This document shows, one piece after another, positions 1-5,892 of a DNA stretch of 7,215 nucleotides. Numbering within the stretch: the first letter of the stretch is position 1; every line of letters begins with the position of its first letter. This DNA comes from Actinomycetes bacterium (GTDB lineage Bacteria; Actinomycetota; Acidimicrobiia; Acidimicrobiales; Palsa-688): NCBI GenBank assembly GCA_021827225.1, contig JAKAXG010000215.1, positions 1-7,215 of the forward strand. The letters run 5' to 3'. A model generated the notes under the pieces. It saw nothing but the letters and a program-made list of their open reading frames with translations, did no database searches and had not been told where the DNA came from. Made by a program: the position numbers and the translations under genes.

Positions 1-62
1 CGTCGTCAGCTACCCGTGAGGAACTGGACCCCGAGCCCTAAAACGGGGCCCGGGACGCAAGG

Positions 63-89
63 CGGGACCGGGGTAGCACCCCGGTCCCG
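63..89 (-). terminator. Strong GC hairpin at the 3' end of the leftmost acyl-CoA synthetase gene
   Basis: A perfect 12-bp inverted repeat (arms 63-74 and 78-89, loop AGC at 75-77) lies directly after the minus-strand gene; its right arm abuts the stop codon at 90-92. It could stop transcription of the minus gene, and because it is symmetric it could also act on a plus-strand gene arriving from the left. No U-run follows immediately on either side. The nearest run on the minus strand (four T, positions 40-43) is about 20 bases downstream, so this is not a textbook intrinsic terminator. It may instead work with Rho or protect the mRNA 3' end. Confidence 0.6.
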
Positions 90-1682
90 TCACTGCGACT
101 TGGCCGGCTCGCCGTACTCCTGGCGGAGCTGGGTCTTCAGGATCTTGCCGCTGGCGTTGCGGGGCAGGGCATCGACGACCTGGACCGAGGTCGGCTTCTT
201 GTAGGAGGCCAACCGCTCCTTGCACCAGGCGATGATCTCCTCCTCGCTGGGCGGGTGCGCCCGGTCGACGGGGACGACGATGGCCCGGGGGGTCTCCACC
301 CACTTCGGATCGGGCACGCCGATGAGGGCCACCTCCGCCACGGCCGGGTGGGCGTCGATCACGGCCTCGACCTCCGCGCAGTAGATGTTCTCGCCGCCGG
401 AGATGATCATGTCCTTCTTGCGGTCGACCACGTAGATGTAGCCGTCCTCGTCGCGGCGCACCAGGTCCCCGGAGTGGAACCAGCCACCGGCGAAGGCCTC
501 GGCGGTGGCCTCGGGCTTGTTCCAGTAGCCCTGCATGACGGTGGGGCCGCGGTAGACGATTTCCCCCACCCCGCCGTCGGGGACGTCGTTCATGTCGTTG
601 TCGACGATGCGGACCTCGACGTTGCCGACCGGCTGGCCGACCGACCCCATCTTGCGCACCGCGTCCTCACCGAGCAGGACGCACGTGACCGAGCTCATCT
701 CGGTCTGACCGAAGGCGTTGAAGTTCGGCACGCCCGGGAAGGTGTCCGCCATGGCCTGCAGCACCGACGGGGGCGCCACCGAGGCCCCCCAGGAAATGCG
801 GCGCAGAGCCAGATCCCGGTCCTTGATCCCCGGCACGGCGCAGATCTGCTGCCACTGGGTGGGCACGAAGTAGCAGCCGGTCACCCGCTCCCGCTCCAGG
901 GCGTCGACGACCTCCCGGGCGTCGAACTGCCCGGAGGGCAGCATGACCGTGGTCCCCCCCAGCAGGAGGTAGGGCAGGATCCCGTTGAGGCCCCCGATGT
1001 GGAACAGGGGCAGACCGGACAGCCACACCTCGTCGGAGCCGCTGATGCCCATGTACCCGAGCATGTGGTAGGTGTTCATCAGCAGGTTGAAGTGGGACAG
1101 TATCGCCCCCTTCGGGCGTCCCGTGGTGCCGGAGGTGTACATGATGAAGGCGGGGTCCATCTCCGACACCACCACGTCCGGAGGCTGATCCGAAGCCGCC
1201 TCCAGGACCGCCTCGTAGGGCTCCGCCCCCGGTCCCGCCGGAGCCGGGTCCGCGTCGGTGACGAAGCAGATGTCCGGCCCCTCCACCGAGGCCCGGGCCG
1301 CGCCTGCCGTCGCCGCCAACCCGCTGTCCACGACGAGAGCGGAGGCGCCGCTGTCGCCGAGGATGTAGGAGATCTCGTCCGGCACCAGACGGAAGTTGAT
1401 GGGAACGCAGATGGCACCCAGCTTGGCGGAGGCCAGATAGGTCTCCACCACCTCCAGCCGGTTGGTCATGAGGGTCGCCACCCGGTCGCCGTAGCTCACC
1501 CCCCGCTCAGCGAGGGCGTTGGCCAACCGGTTCACCCGTTCGTCCAACTGTCCGAACGTCAGATCCCGGCCCTCGAAGCGGTACGCCAGCTTGCCCGGCT
1601 GGGTTCTGGCCAGCCTGGCCAGCTGCTCCCCGTGGGCCATGCTGCGCGCCCGGTTCAGCCCCTTGGCGGAGTCGTCGGTCAT
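90..1682 (-). CDS. AMP-dependent acyl-CoA synthetase (fatty-acid-CoA ligase type), 530 aa
   Basis: This is an ANL-superfamily adenylating enzyme, expected in the cytosol, that activates a carboxylic acid to acyl-AMP and then acyl-CoA. Visible motifs, numbered from the chosen start: P-loop MYTSGTTGRPKG at 181-192; A5 motif FNAFGQTEMS at 321-330; WFHSGDL at 401-407; hinge DRKKDMIISGGENIY at 420-434; and PRNASGKI at 507-514 with the catalytic lysine at about 513. All core residues are present, and the length is normal for a FadD-like or FadD3-like ligase. The reading frame extends nine codons upstream to another ATG at 1709. I prefer the ATG at 1682 because GGAGG sits 8 bases before it, while the 1709 start would place the ribosome site inside the gene. 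It is transcribed away from the 1920 gene, which encodes a different synthetase subfamily. The acyl substrate cannot be read from the sequence; long-chain, ring-containing or steroid side-chain acids are all possible. Confidence 0.95.
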   Translation of the reverse strand: MTDDSAKGLNRARSMAHGEQLARLARTQPGKLAYRFEGRDLTFGQLDERVNRLANALAERGVSYGDRVATLMTNRLEVVETYLASAKLGAICVPINFRLVPDEISYILGDSGASALVVDSGLAATAGAARASVEGPDICFVTDADPAPAGPGAEPYEAVLEAASDQPPDVVVSEMDPAFIMYTSGTTGRPKGAILSHFNLLMNTYHMLGYMGISGSDEVWLSGLPLFHIGGLNGILPYLLLGGTTVMLPSGQFDAREVVDALERERVTGCYFVPTQWQQICAVPGIKDRDLALRRISWGASVAPPSVLQAMADTFPGVPNFNAFGQTEMSSVTCVLLGEDAVRKMGSVGQPVGNVEVRIVDNDMNDVPDGGVGEIVYRGPTVMQGYWNKPEATAEAFAGGWFHSGDLVRRDEDGYIYVVDRKKDMIISGGENIYCAEVEAVIDAHPAVAEVALIGVPDPKWVETPRAIVVPVDRAHPPSEEEIIAWCKERLASYKKPTSVQVVDALPRNASGKILKTQLRQEYGEPAKSQ

Positions 1683-1690
1683 CGCTTCTC

Positions 1691-1695
1691 CCTCC
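1691..1695 (-). promoter_or_regulatory. Shine-Dalgarno GGAGG that decides the start at 1682
   Basis: On the minus strand GGGAGGGAGAAGCG immediately precedes the ATG at 1682. The GGAGG core is 8 bases from that ATG. The alternative in-frame ATG at 1709 has no comparable site, so this element argues for the shorter protein. Confidence 0.75.
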
Positions 1696-1717
1696 CGGCG
1701 AATGGTCAACCCCCCGG

Positions 1718-1746
1718 ATCCTAGCTTCGCGCCCTGCTGATGTCGA
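1718..1746 (-). promoter_or_regulatory. Candidate sigma70-type promoter for the leftward acyl-CoA synthetase
   Basis: Read on the minus strand, TCGACA (1746-1741, 5/6 to the -35 consensus) and TAGGAT (1723-1718, 4/6 to TATAAT and fitting the actinobacterial TAnnnT pattern) are separated by exactly 17 bases. Transcription would begin near 1711, giving a leader of about 29 bases that contains the GGAGG site. The -35 box lies within a 12-bp palindrome, which suggests control by a repressor or other dimeric regulator. Confidence 0.5.
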
Positions 1747-1750
1747 CATC
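1739..1750. promoter_or_regulatory. 12-bp perfect palindrome GATGTCGACATC, candidate operator
   Basis: The 12 bases are their own reverse complement and overlap the -35 box of the leftward promoter. A broader, imperfect symmetry (GCTGA at 1736-1740, TCAGC at 1755-1759) flanks it. The position in a divergent intergenic region is typical of a dimeric regulator site, but I do not recognise it as a known KstR, KstR2, FadR or PaaR motif, and no regulator gene is in the window. A 12-bp palindrome can also occur by chance in GC-rich DNA. Confidence 0.4.
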
Positions 1751-1792
1751 GGTGTCAGCTGGGCGGTGAGGTGGAGGGGATCGGCAGCGGCG

Positions 1793-1821
1793 TTGACATT
1801 GACGTCGAATTCCACTTCAAT
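1793..1821 (+). promoter_or_regulatory. Candidate sigma70-type promoter for the rightward synthetase/SDR pair
   Basis: A perfect TTGACA (1793-1798) is followed after 17 bases by TTCAAT (1816-1821, 4/6 to TATAAT). The stretch is an AT-richer pocket in very GC-rich DNA. Transcription would start near 1828, giving a leader of about 90 bases before the GTG at 1920. Confidence 0.5.
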
Positions 1822-1852
1822 CACTGGACACGGGCCGTGGAGCCTCCGGGCA

Positions 1853-1874
1853 GGGCCGCCGCCGAGGCGGGCCC
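1853..1874 (+). other. Possible stem-loop in the mRNA leader of the 1920 gene
   Basis: GGGCCGCC (1853-1860) can pair with GGCGGGCCC (1866-1874), leaving a five-base loop (GCCGA) and one bulged base. It lies between the predicted transcription start and the ribosome binding site. No accompanying terminator U-run, anti-terminator or known riboswitch feature is visible, so it may be only a by-product of GC-rich sequence. Confidence 0.2.
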
Positions 1875-1908
1875 CGGATACGACTCGCGGCGTACGGGGG
1901 ATCACGAG

Positions 1909-1913
1909 AGGGG
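1909..1913 (+). promoter_or_regulatory. Shine-Dalgarno AGGGG that decides the GTG start at 1920
   Basis: GAGAGGGGA (1906-1914) places AGGGG six bases before the GTG at 1920. The next in-frame ATG at 1932 has only a weak GAAG upstream. A nearer ATG at 1915 is too close to the site and opens only a two-codon frame (ATG CTG TGA) whose stop overlaps the GTG. Confidence 0.7.
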
Positions 1914-1919
1914 AATGCT

Positions 1920-3533
1920 GTGAAGACTCCCATGCTGAAACGTGTTTCGAGCTACGAGGAGTTGGCCGCCCAGATCGACTGGCGCACCAGGCCGCTACCG
2001 GAGCGGTTCAACTTGGGGGTGGCGTGCGTCGACGACCACGACCCGTCCGCCAGGGCCCTGACCATCGTCGAGCGGGACCGGACCAGCCGGGACTACACCT
2101 TCGGCGATGTGCGTGACCGGGCCAACCGGCTGGCCAACGCCCTCGGCGCCCTGGGCATCGGACGGGGCGACATCGTGGCCGTGGTGAACCCCCAGTCGCT
2201 GGAGACCGGGGTGTCCTACATGAGCCTGTTCCGCATGGGGGCGCTGGCGCTGCCGCTGTCGTCGCTGTTCGGTCCCGACGCGCTGGCCTACCGGCTCAAC
2301 GATTCGGGAGCCAAGGCGGTGATCGCGTCGGCGGCCAACGCGCCGAAGATCAGGGAGGCGCTCGGCGGCCGGGACGTGCCCCTCTTGATCATCGACGGTG
2401 AGCCGGGCCCCGGCGAGCACTCGTTCGACGAGGTGATCGCCGCCGCCTCAGCGGAATTCCAACCGGTCGACACCGCCGCCGAGGATCCGGCGTTCCTCAT
2501 CTACACCTCCGGCACCACCGGGAACCCCAAGGGGGCGCTCCACGCCCACCGGATCGCCCTCGGCCAGATCCCGGCGTTCGAGGAGGTCTACGATTTCTAC
2601 CCCCAGCCCGGTGACGTCCTGTGGTCCCCGGCGGACTGGGCCTGGATCGCCGGCATCATGGACATCCTGGTGCCGGCATGGTTCTACGGGCTGCCGGTGG
2701 TGGTGGACGCGGAGGGGGCGTTCAACGCCGAGCGGGCCGTATGGCTGATGCGGGAGCACCGCATCACCCTGACCCTCCTCCCCGCCACCGCGCTGCGCAT
2801 GATCCGCGCCTCGGGGGTCGAGGGCGGCGACTTCCACTTCCGCTCCGTCTGCTCCGGAGGCGAGGCCCTCGGGGCCGACCTCCTGGAGTGGGGGGAGAAG
2901 TTCTTCGGCGCCCCCGTGAACGAGGCGTACGGCCAGACGGAACTGAACGGGATCTGCGGCAACAACTCGGCCGTCTTCCCGATCAAACCGGGTTCCCTCG
3001 GTCGGGCGCTCCCGGGATCGATCGTGACCATCCTCGACGAGCACCGCAACCCGGTCGTCGGCCAGGTCGGTGAGATCGCGGTGGACCGCCACCATCCGCT
3101 CACCATGCTGGAGTACTGGCGCAATCCCCAGGCGACGGAGGAGAAGTTCCACGGCGACTGGCTCCTGACGGGGGACCTGGGCCGCATGGACGAAGACGGC
3201 TACGTCTGGTTCGAGTCCCGCAAGGACGACGTGATCAACTCCGCGGGATACCGGATCGGCCCCGGTGAGATCGAGGACTGCCTGGGCGCCCACGAGGCGG
3301 TGGCCATGGCCGCGGTGATCGGGGTGCCCGACGACCGGAAGGGCCAGGTGCCGAAGGCGTTCGTGGTCCTACGGGCGGGCAGGGAGCCCGGCGACGAGTT
3401 GGCCATGGAGCTGAAGACCCACGTCCGCAACCGGCTGGCCCCCCACGAGGTGCCCCGCGACGTGGTCTTCATCGACGATCTGCCCCGCACCACCACCGGC
3501 AAGATCATGCGGCGGGCCCTGCGCGACTTGTGA
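1920..3533 (+). CDS. AMP-dependent acyl-CoA synthetase, ACSM/Acs-like type, 537 aa
   Basis: This second ANL-superfamily ligase is predicted to convert an organic acid plus ATP and CoA to acyl-CoA in the cytosol. Motifs: YTSGTTGNPKG P-loop at 195-205; WSPADWAW at 235-242, a pattern shared with acetyl-CoA and medium-chain acyl-CoA synthetases; NEAYGQTE at 334-341; WLLTGDL at 414-420; SRKDDVINSAGYRIGPGEIE at 433-452; and TTTGKIM with the catalytic lysine at 528. It is shorter than classical acetyl-CoA synthetases (about 650 residues) and near the usual length of the ACSM medium-chain group. Its hinge and A8 region (INSAGYRIGPGEIE) clearly differs from the FadD-like form (IISGGENIYCAEVE) of the divergent gene, so the two are not a recent duplication. 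GTG was chosen as start for its AGGGG site. The SDR gene follows after 10 bp, probably in the same operon. Substrate unknown; short, medium, branched or aromatic acids are all possible. Confidence 0.95.
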   Translation: MKTPMLKRVSSYEELAAQIDWRTRPLPERFNLGVACVDDHDPSARALTIVERDRTSRDYTFGDVRDRANRLANALGALGIGRGDIVAVVNPQSLETGVSYMSLFRMGALALPLSSLFGPDALAYRLNDSGAKAVIASAANAPKIREALGGRDVPLLIIDGEPGPGEHSFDEVIAAASAEFQPVDTAAEDPAFLIYTSGTTGNPKGALHAHRIALGQIPAFEEVYDFYPQPGDVLWSPADWAWIAGIMDILVPAWFYGLPVVVDAEGAFNAERAVWLMREHRITLTLLPATALRMIRASGVEGGDFHFRSVCSGGEALGADLLEWGEKFFGAPVNEAYGQTELNGICGNNSAVFPIKPGSLGRALPGSIVTILDEHRNPVVGQVGEIAVDRHHPLTMLEYWRNPQATEEKFHGDWLLTGDLGRMDEDGYVWFESRKDDVINSAGYRIGPGEIEDCLGAHEAVAMAAVIGVPDDRKGQVPKAFVVLRAGREPGDELAMELKTHVRNRLAPHEVPRDVVFIDDLPRTTTGKIMRRALRDL

Positions 3534-3543
3534 CCCGCCGGCG

Positions 3544-4530
3544 ATGAGGGTTCTGGTACTGGGCGGTAACCGCTACATCGGCCTCAGCCTGGTCCGTCAC
3601 CTGGCCGGTCAGGGCCACGACGTGACGGTCGCCAACAGCCACCCGGTGGAGTTGCCCGCCGGCGTGCAACGGATCCATGTCGACCGGCGCCTGCCCGGGG
3701 CTCTCCGGGAGGCTCTGGCCGACCGAGCCGACAGCTTCGACGCGGTGTTCGACAACACCGCCTACCAGGTGCCGGACCTCGAACCTCTCGTCGAGATCTT
3801 CGACGGGAGCATCGGGCACTACGTGTTCACCAGCTCGGTGGCCGTCTACCGCCGAAGCTTCGTCCAGCCCATCAGGGAGGACTTCCGCCTGCACCAGACG
3901 GTCGGCGATCAGCCCAACCGGGCCTACGGGGTGGGCAAGGTGCGCTGCGAGGCGTTCCTCGCCGAGCGCTTCGCCGCCACCGGCTTCCCGGCCACCGCCG
4001 TGCGGGTGACCCACACCGTCGGACCCCGCAGCCCCCTGGCGACCCGCGACCCCGGCTTCTTCGCCCGGCTGGAGCAGGACCGGCCGATCCTCATCCCCGG
4101 CGACGGCTTCCCCTTCGTCCACTTCATACACATCGACGACGCCGCCCGGCTGCTGACGTCGGTCCTCGGCAACCCGGCCGCCGTGGGAGAGGTGTACAAC
4201 GCCGCCGGCGGCGAGTACGCCAGCATCCTGGGGACGGTCCATCTGATGGCCCGGGTGGTGGGCGTGGAGCCGCGGATCGTAAACGTGCCCCTCGAGCTTC
4301 TGCGCCGACGGGCCCGCCCGTTGATCCACTGGCACGAGGGGCTGGCCGGAGGCACCGTCATCTCCATCGCCAAGGCGCTGGAAGAGCTGGACTGGGTCCC
4401 CCGCTTCGGTCTGGAGGAGGCGTACCGGGACTCCTACGCCTGGTACGCGGCCGGCGGACGGGACCACTACGAGTTCGATTTCAGCGACGACGACCGGCTG
4501 CTCGCCGAGATGGCCGGCTACCACAGCTGA
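3544..4530 (+). CDS. NAD-dependent epimerase/dehydratase-like protein (extended SDR), 328 aa
   Basis: The N-terminus (VLVLGGNRYIGLSLVRHL) is a Rossmann nucleotide-binding fold with glycine motif GGNRYIG at 7-13, a variant seen in extended and atypical SDR proteins (GGTRFIG-like, related to the CSP41/isoflavone-reductase-like groups). The active-site pieces are present: FTSSVAVY at 95-102 with the expected serine, and YGVGK at 128-132 (YxxxK, Tyr128 and Lys132). FIHIDDAARLL at 194-204 and GEVYNAAGG at 215-223 are typical of the epimerase/dehydratase C-terminal half. It probably performs NAD(P)-dependent redox chemistry or epimerisation on a sugar nucleotide or other hydroxylated substrate; the substrate is not deducible. 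It starts 10 bp after the upstream stop and has no clear ribosome site, suggesting translation coupled to the synthetase gene. Unlike classical beta-oxidation dehydrogenases it is not a short 250-residue SDR. Confidence 0.9.
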   Translation: MRVLVLGGNRYIGLSLVRHLAGQGHDVTVANSHPVELPAGVQRIHVDRRLPGALREALADRADSFDAVFDNTAYQVPDLEPLVEIFDGSIGHYVFTSSVAVYRRSFVQPIREDFRLHQTVGDQPNRAYGVGKVRCEAFLAERFAATGFPATAVRVTHTVGPRSPLATRDPGFFARLEQDRPILIPGDGFPFVHFIHIDDAARLLTSVLGNPAAVGEVYNAAGGEYASILGTVHLMARVVGVEPRIVNVPLELLRRRARPLIHWHEGLAGGTVISIAKALEELDWVPRFGLEEAYRDSYAWYAAGGRDHYEFDFSDDDRLLAEMAGYHS

Positions 4531-4542
4531 CCGGCCGCTCAG
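4527..4542. other. 16-bp near-palindrome spanning two convergent stop codons
   Basis: CTGACCGGCCGCTCAG is symmetric except for one mismatched pair (positions 4531 and 4538). It contains the TGA of the rightward SDR gene (4528-4530) and the TGA of the leftward DUF6285 gene (4539-4541). The genes are only 8 bp apart and no conventional terminator hairpin with a U-run is visible, so each transcript may run into the other gene. The dyad is too compact to form a stable RNA hairpin. Confidence 0.3.
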
Positions 4543-4916
4543 TCGATGTAGCGGGGGTCGGACACCTCCAATTTGGCCCGGACGTCGGGTTCCAGCCGGC
4601 CGGCCAGCTCGGAGATGCGGTCGTCGAAGACGCCCCGGCGTATGGCCTCGACCAGCTCCCAGTCGCTGCCGTAGCCCAGGTCAGCGAGACGGTGGCCGTG
4701 CTCCTCCAGGTGGCGGGGTCCCAGGTCCATCTCCCTCAGGACGGTGTCCAGCACCCGTAGGGTCACCCGGGTGTGGAACTGCACGTGGCCCTCGGTCGCC
4801 GGCATCACTTCATTGGCGAGGAACTCCCGGGCTGCGACCAGCAGCTCCGAGGCGGTGGGCCGACCGTACAGCTCCACCTCCGGATCGGACCCGCCGGCCG
4901 GGAGAGGTGGGGTCAC
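4539..4916 (-). CDS. DUF6285-family protein, 125 aa, function unknown
   Basis: The core, RPTASELLVAAREFLANEV from residue 19 followed by a region with FHTRVTLRVLDTVLREM (47-63), matches my recollection of the DUF6285 family: a small, mostly helical protein often encoded beside phosphotransferase (APH/ACAD10-like) and acyl-CoA dehydrogenase genes. No catalytic motif, signal peptide or membrane segment is visible. The chosen GTG at 4916 overlaps the stop of the upstream cyclase gene as GTGA (four shared bases), suggesting translational coupling. The first 16 or so residues (proline- and glycine-rich) do not look like family sequence. The true start could instead be the GTG at 4877 or a CTG at 4871, the latter preceded by GGAGG about five bases upstream. 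The usual phosphotransferase partner is not in this window. The family call is from memory of the pattern and has not been searched. Confidence 0.75.
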   Translation of the reverse strand: MTPPLPAGGSDPEVELYGRPTASELLVAAREFLANEVMPATEGHVQFHTRVTLRVLDTVLREMDLGPRHLEEHGHRLADLGYGSDWELVEAIRRGVFDDRISELAGRLEPDVRAKLEVSDPRYID

Positions 4917-5830
4917 TTGATGGCCAGGGGGTTGATCGGCGACCCCACACCCCTGGTGAACTTGAGGGGCGGGGCGCAGAAGAAGAACTCCCACACCCCG
5001 TCAGAGGCGCAGTCCGCCGCCAGCTCCTCGAAGTCGAGGATCTCCCCCAGGGTCATCCCCATGTCGCGGATCAGGACCATGTGGACGTTGAGCACCTCGC
5101 CCTCGATCTCCCCGGGCAGGACCTCGATGGCCCAGTTGTCGGAGCAGATGGCGGCCACCTCCCGCTGGTGCAGCCACTCCACGCAGTCCATCCCGATGCC
5201 CGGCTCCCCGGCCATGAACGCCACCGGGTCCCGTTCGGTGAGGAACTTCCTGCGCCAACCGGTGCGGAACAGCAGCACGTCCCCGGAGCCGACCCTGACC
5301 CCCTGGGCCTCCTCGGCCCTCTCCAGATCGGCGGGGGTGATCACCTGCCCCTGCTCCAACCACTCGACGCCGTGCAGGCGGGCCACGTCGAGCAGCACCC
5401 CCCGGCCGGCGATCCCCTTGGCCTGCTTGTCGATAGAGTCGTGCGCCGCTCCGTGAGGCCCGACATCGGAGGCCGGGAACCCGTTGTAGAGCTGCTCGTC
5501 GTAGTAGACGTGCGCCAGGCCGTCCCACTGCGACGCGGCCTGCAGGGGCATGAACACGTAATCGTCGGCGTAGCGGAACGCCCCGGGGAACACCTGGTCG
5601 GCGCCGGTCTCCGACATCAGGCGCACAGGGTTGATCCGACCGCCTCCCGGTTGGGGACCCTCGCTGTCGAAGGGGATCCCCAGGTCGAAGATACGACCCG
5701 TCCGTATCAGCCCGGCGGCGGCCACCAGCCGCTCCGGCGTGATCAGGTTGACCGTCCCCCGCTCATCCTCGGGGCCCCAGCGACCCCAGTTGCTCACCCG
5801 CCGGCCCACGGCGCGAAAGTCAATTGCCAT
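4913..5830 (-). CDS. Cyclase-family protein (kynurenine formamidase-like metal hydrolase fold), 305 aa
   Basis: The protein fits the cyclase family (PF04199), whose members include bacterial kynurenine formamidase and other metal-dependent hydrolases. The usual metal motif is HxGTHxDxPxH. Here the equivalent stretch is SQWDGLAHVYYD at 100-111, keeping Asp103 and His107 but with Gln101 in place of the second histidine. GDVLLFRTGW (183-192), SDNWAIE (230-236) and LNVHMVLIRDMGMTLGEIL (247-265), with His250 and Glu263, match later conserved blocks. It has no signal peptide, so it is probably cytosolic; likely role is hydrolysis of an amide, ester or C-C bond, or a ring opening or closure, substrate unknown. 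The reading frame is open far upstream to 6607, but ATG at 5830 is chosen because GGGGGAG precedes it and homology-like sequence begins there. It is followed by DUF6285 with a GTGA overlap and preceded after 62 bp by the DUF7064-like gene. Confidence 0.9.
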   Translation of the reverse strand: MAIDFRAVGRRVSNWGRWGPEDERGTVNLITPERLVAAAGLIRTGRIFDLGIPFDSEGPQPGGGRINPVRLMSETGADQVFPGAFRYADDYVFMPLQAASQWDGLAHVYYDEQLYNGFPASDVGPHGAAHDSIDKQAKGIAGRGVLLDVARLHGVEWLEQGQVITPADLERAEEAQGVRVGSGDVLLFRTGWRRKFLTERDPVAFMAGEPGIGMDCVEWLHQREVAAICSDNWAIEVLPGEIEGEVLNVHMVLIRDMGMTLGEILDFEELAADCASDGVWEFFFCAPPLKFTRGVGSPINPLAIK

Positions 5831-5834
5831 CCGA

Positions 5835-5841
5835 CTCCCCC
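5835..5841 (-). promoter_or_regulatory. Shine-Dalgarno GGGGGAG that decides the cyclase start
   Basis: On the minus strand AAAAAGGGGGAGTCGG precedes the ATG at 5830, placing the purine-rich core four to six bases upstream. This supports starting the cyclase at 5830 rather than at any codon in the long upstream open frame, which overlaps the DUF7064-like gene out of frame. Confidence 0.7.
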
Positions 5842-5854
5842 TTTTTCCTAAAAC

Positions 5855-5866
5855 GAACGGTTGTTC
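5855..5866. promoter_or_regulatory. Inverted element GAACGGTTGTTC, candidate regulator site before the cyclase gene
   Basis: GAAC and GTTC arms separated by four bases lie in the 62-bp gap between the DUF7064-like and cyclase genes, inside an AACG-repeat context (AACGAACGG). The form resembles TetR-family operators near acyl-CoA metabolism genes, but the symmetry is limited to four bases per arm. A possible -10 (TACATT, minus strand 5886-5881) lies just upstream of it in transcription order, without a matching -35. An internal promoter is therefore possible but weakly supported. Confidence 0.25.
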
Positions 5867-5892
5867 AGCACAGCAGCGGAAATGTACACGGC

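Noticed and set aside
3..41. Possible C-terminal end of a plus-strand gene entering from the left (frame ending in TAA at 39-41), or one ending at TGA 17-19
   Set aside because: Either short tail is plausible before a hairpin, but 5 to 12 codons are too few to distinguish coding from chance. It is left undecided rather than annotated.
255..1724. Long plus-strand open frame (489 codons) opposite the leftmost acyl-CoA synthetase
   Set aside because: It is a GC-rich antisense shadow: low-complexity His/Val/Gly/Arg/Asp-rich translation, no recognisable domain, and fully opposite a gene with all its catalytic motifs.
1507..1905. 132-codon minus-strand frame across the divergent promoter region
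   Set aside because: It runs out of frame into the synthetase gene, lacks domain-like sequence, and covers both predicted promoters.
3505..4524. Minus-strand open frame (339 codons) opposite the SDR gene
   Set aside because: It is an antisense shadow without domain-like sequence; the plus strand carries the Rossmann and YxxxK motifs.
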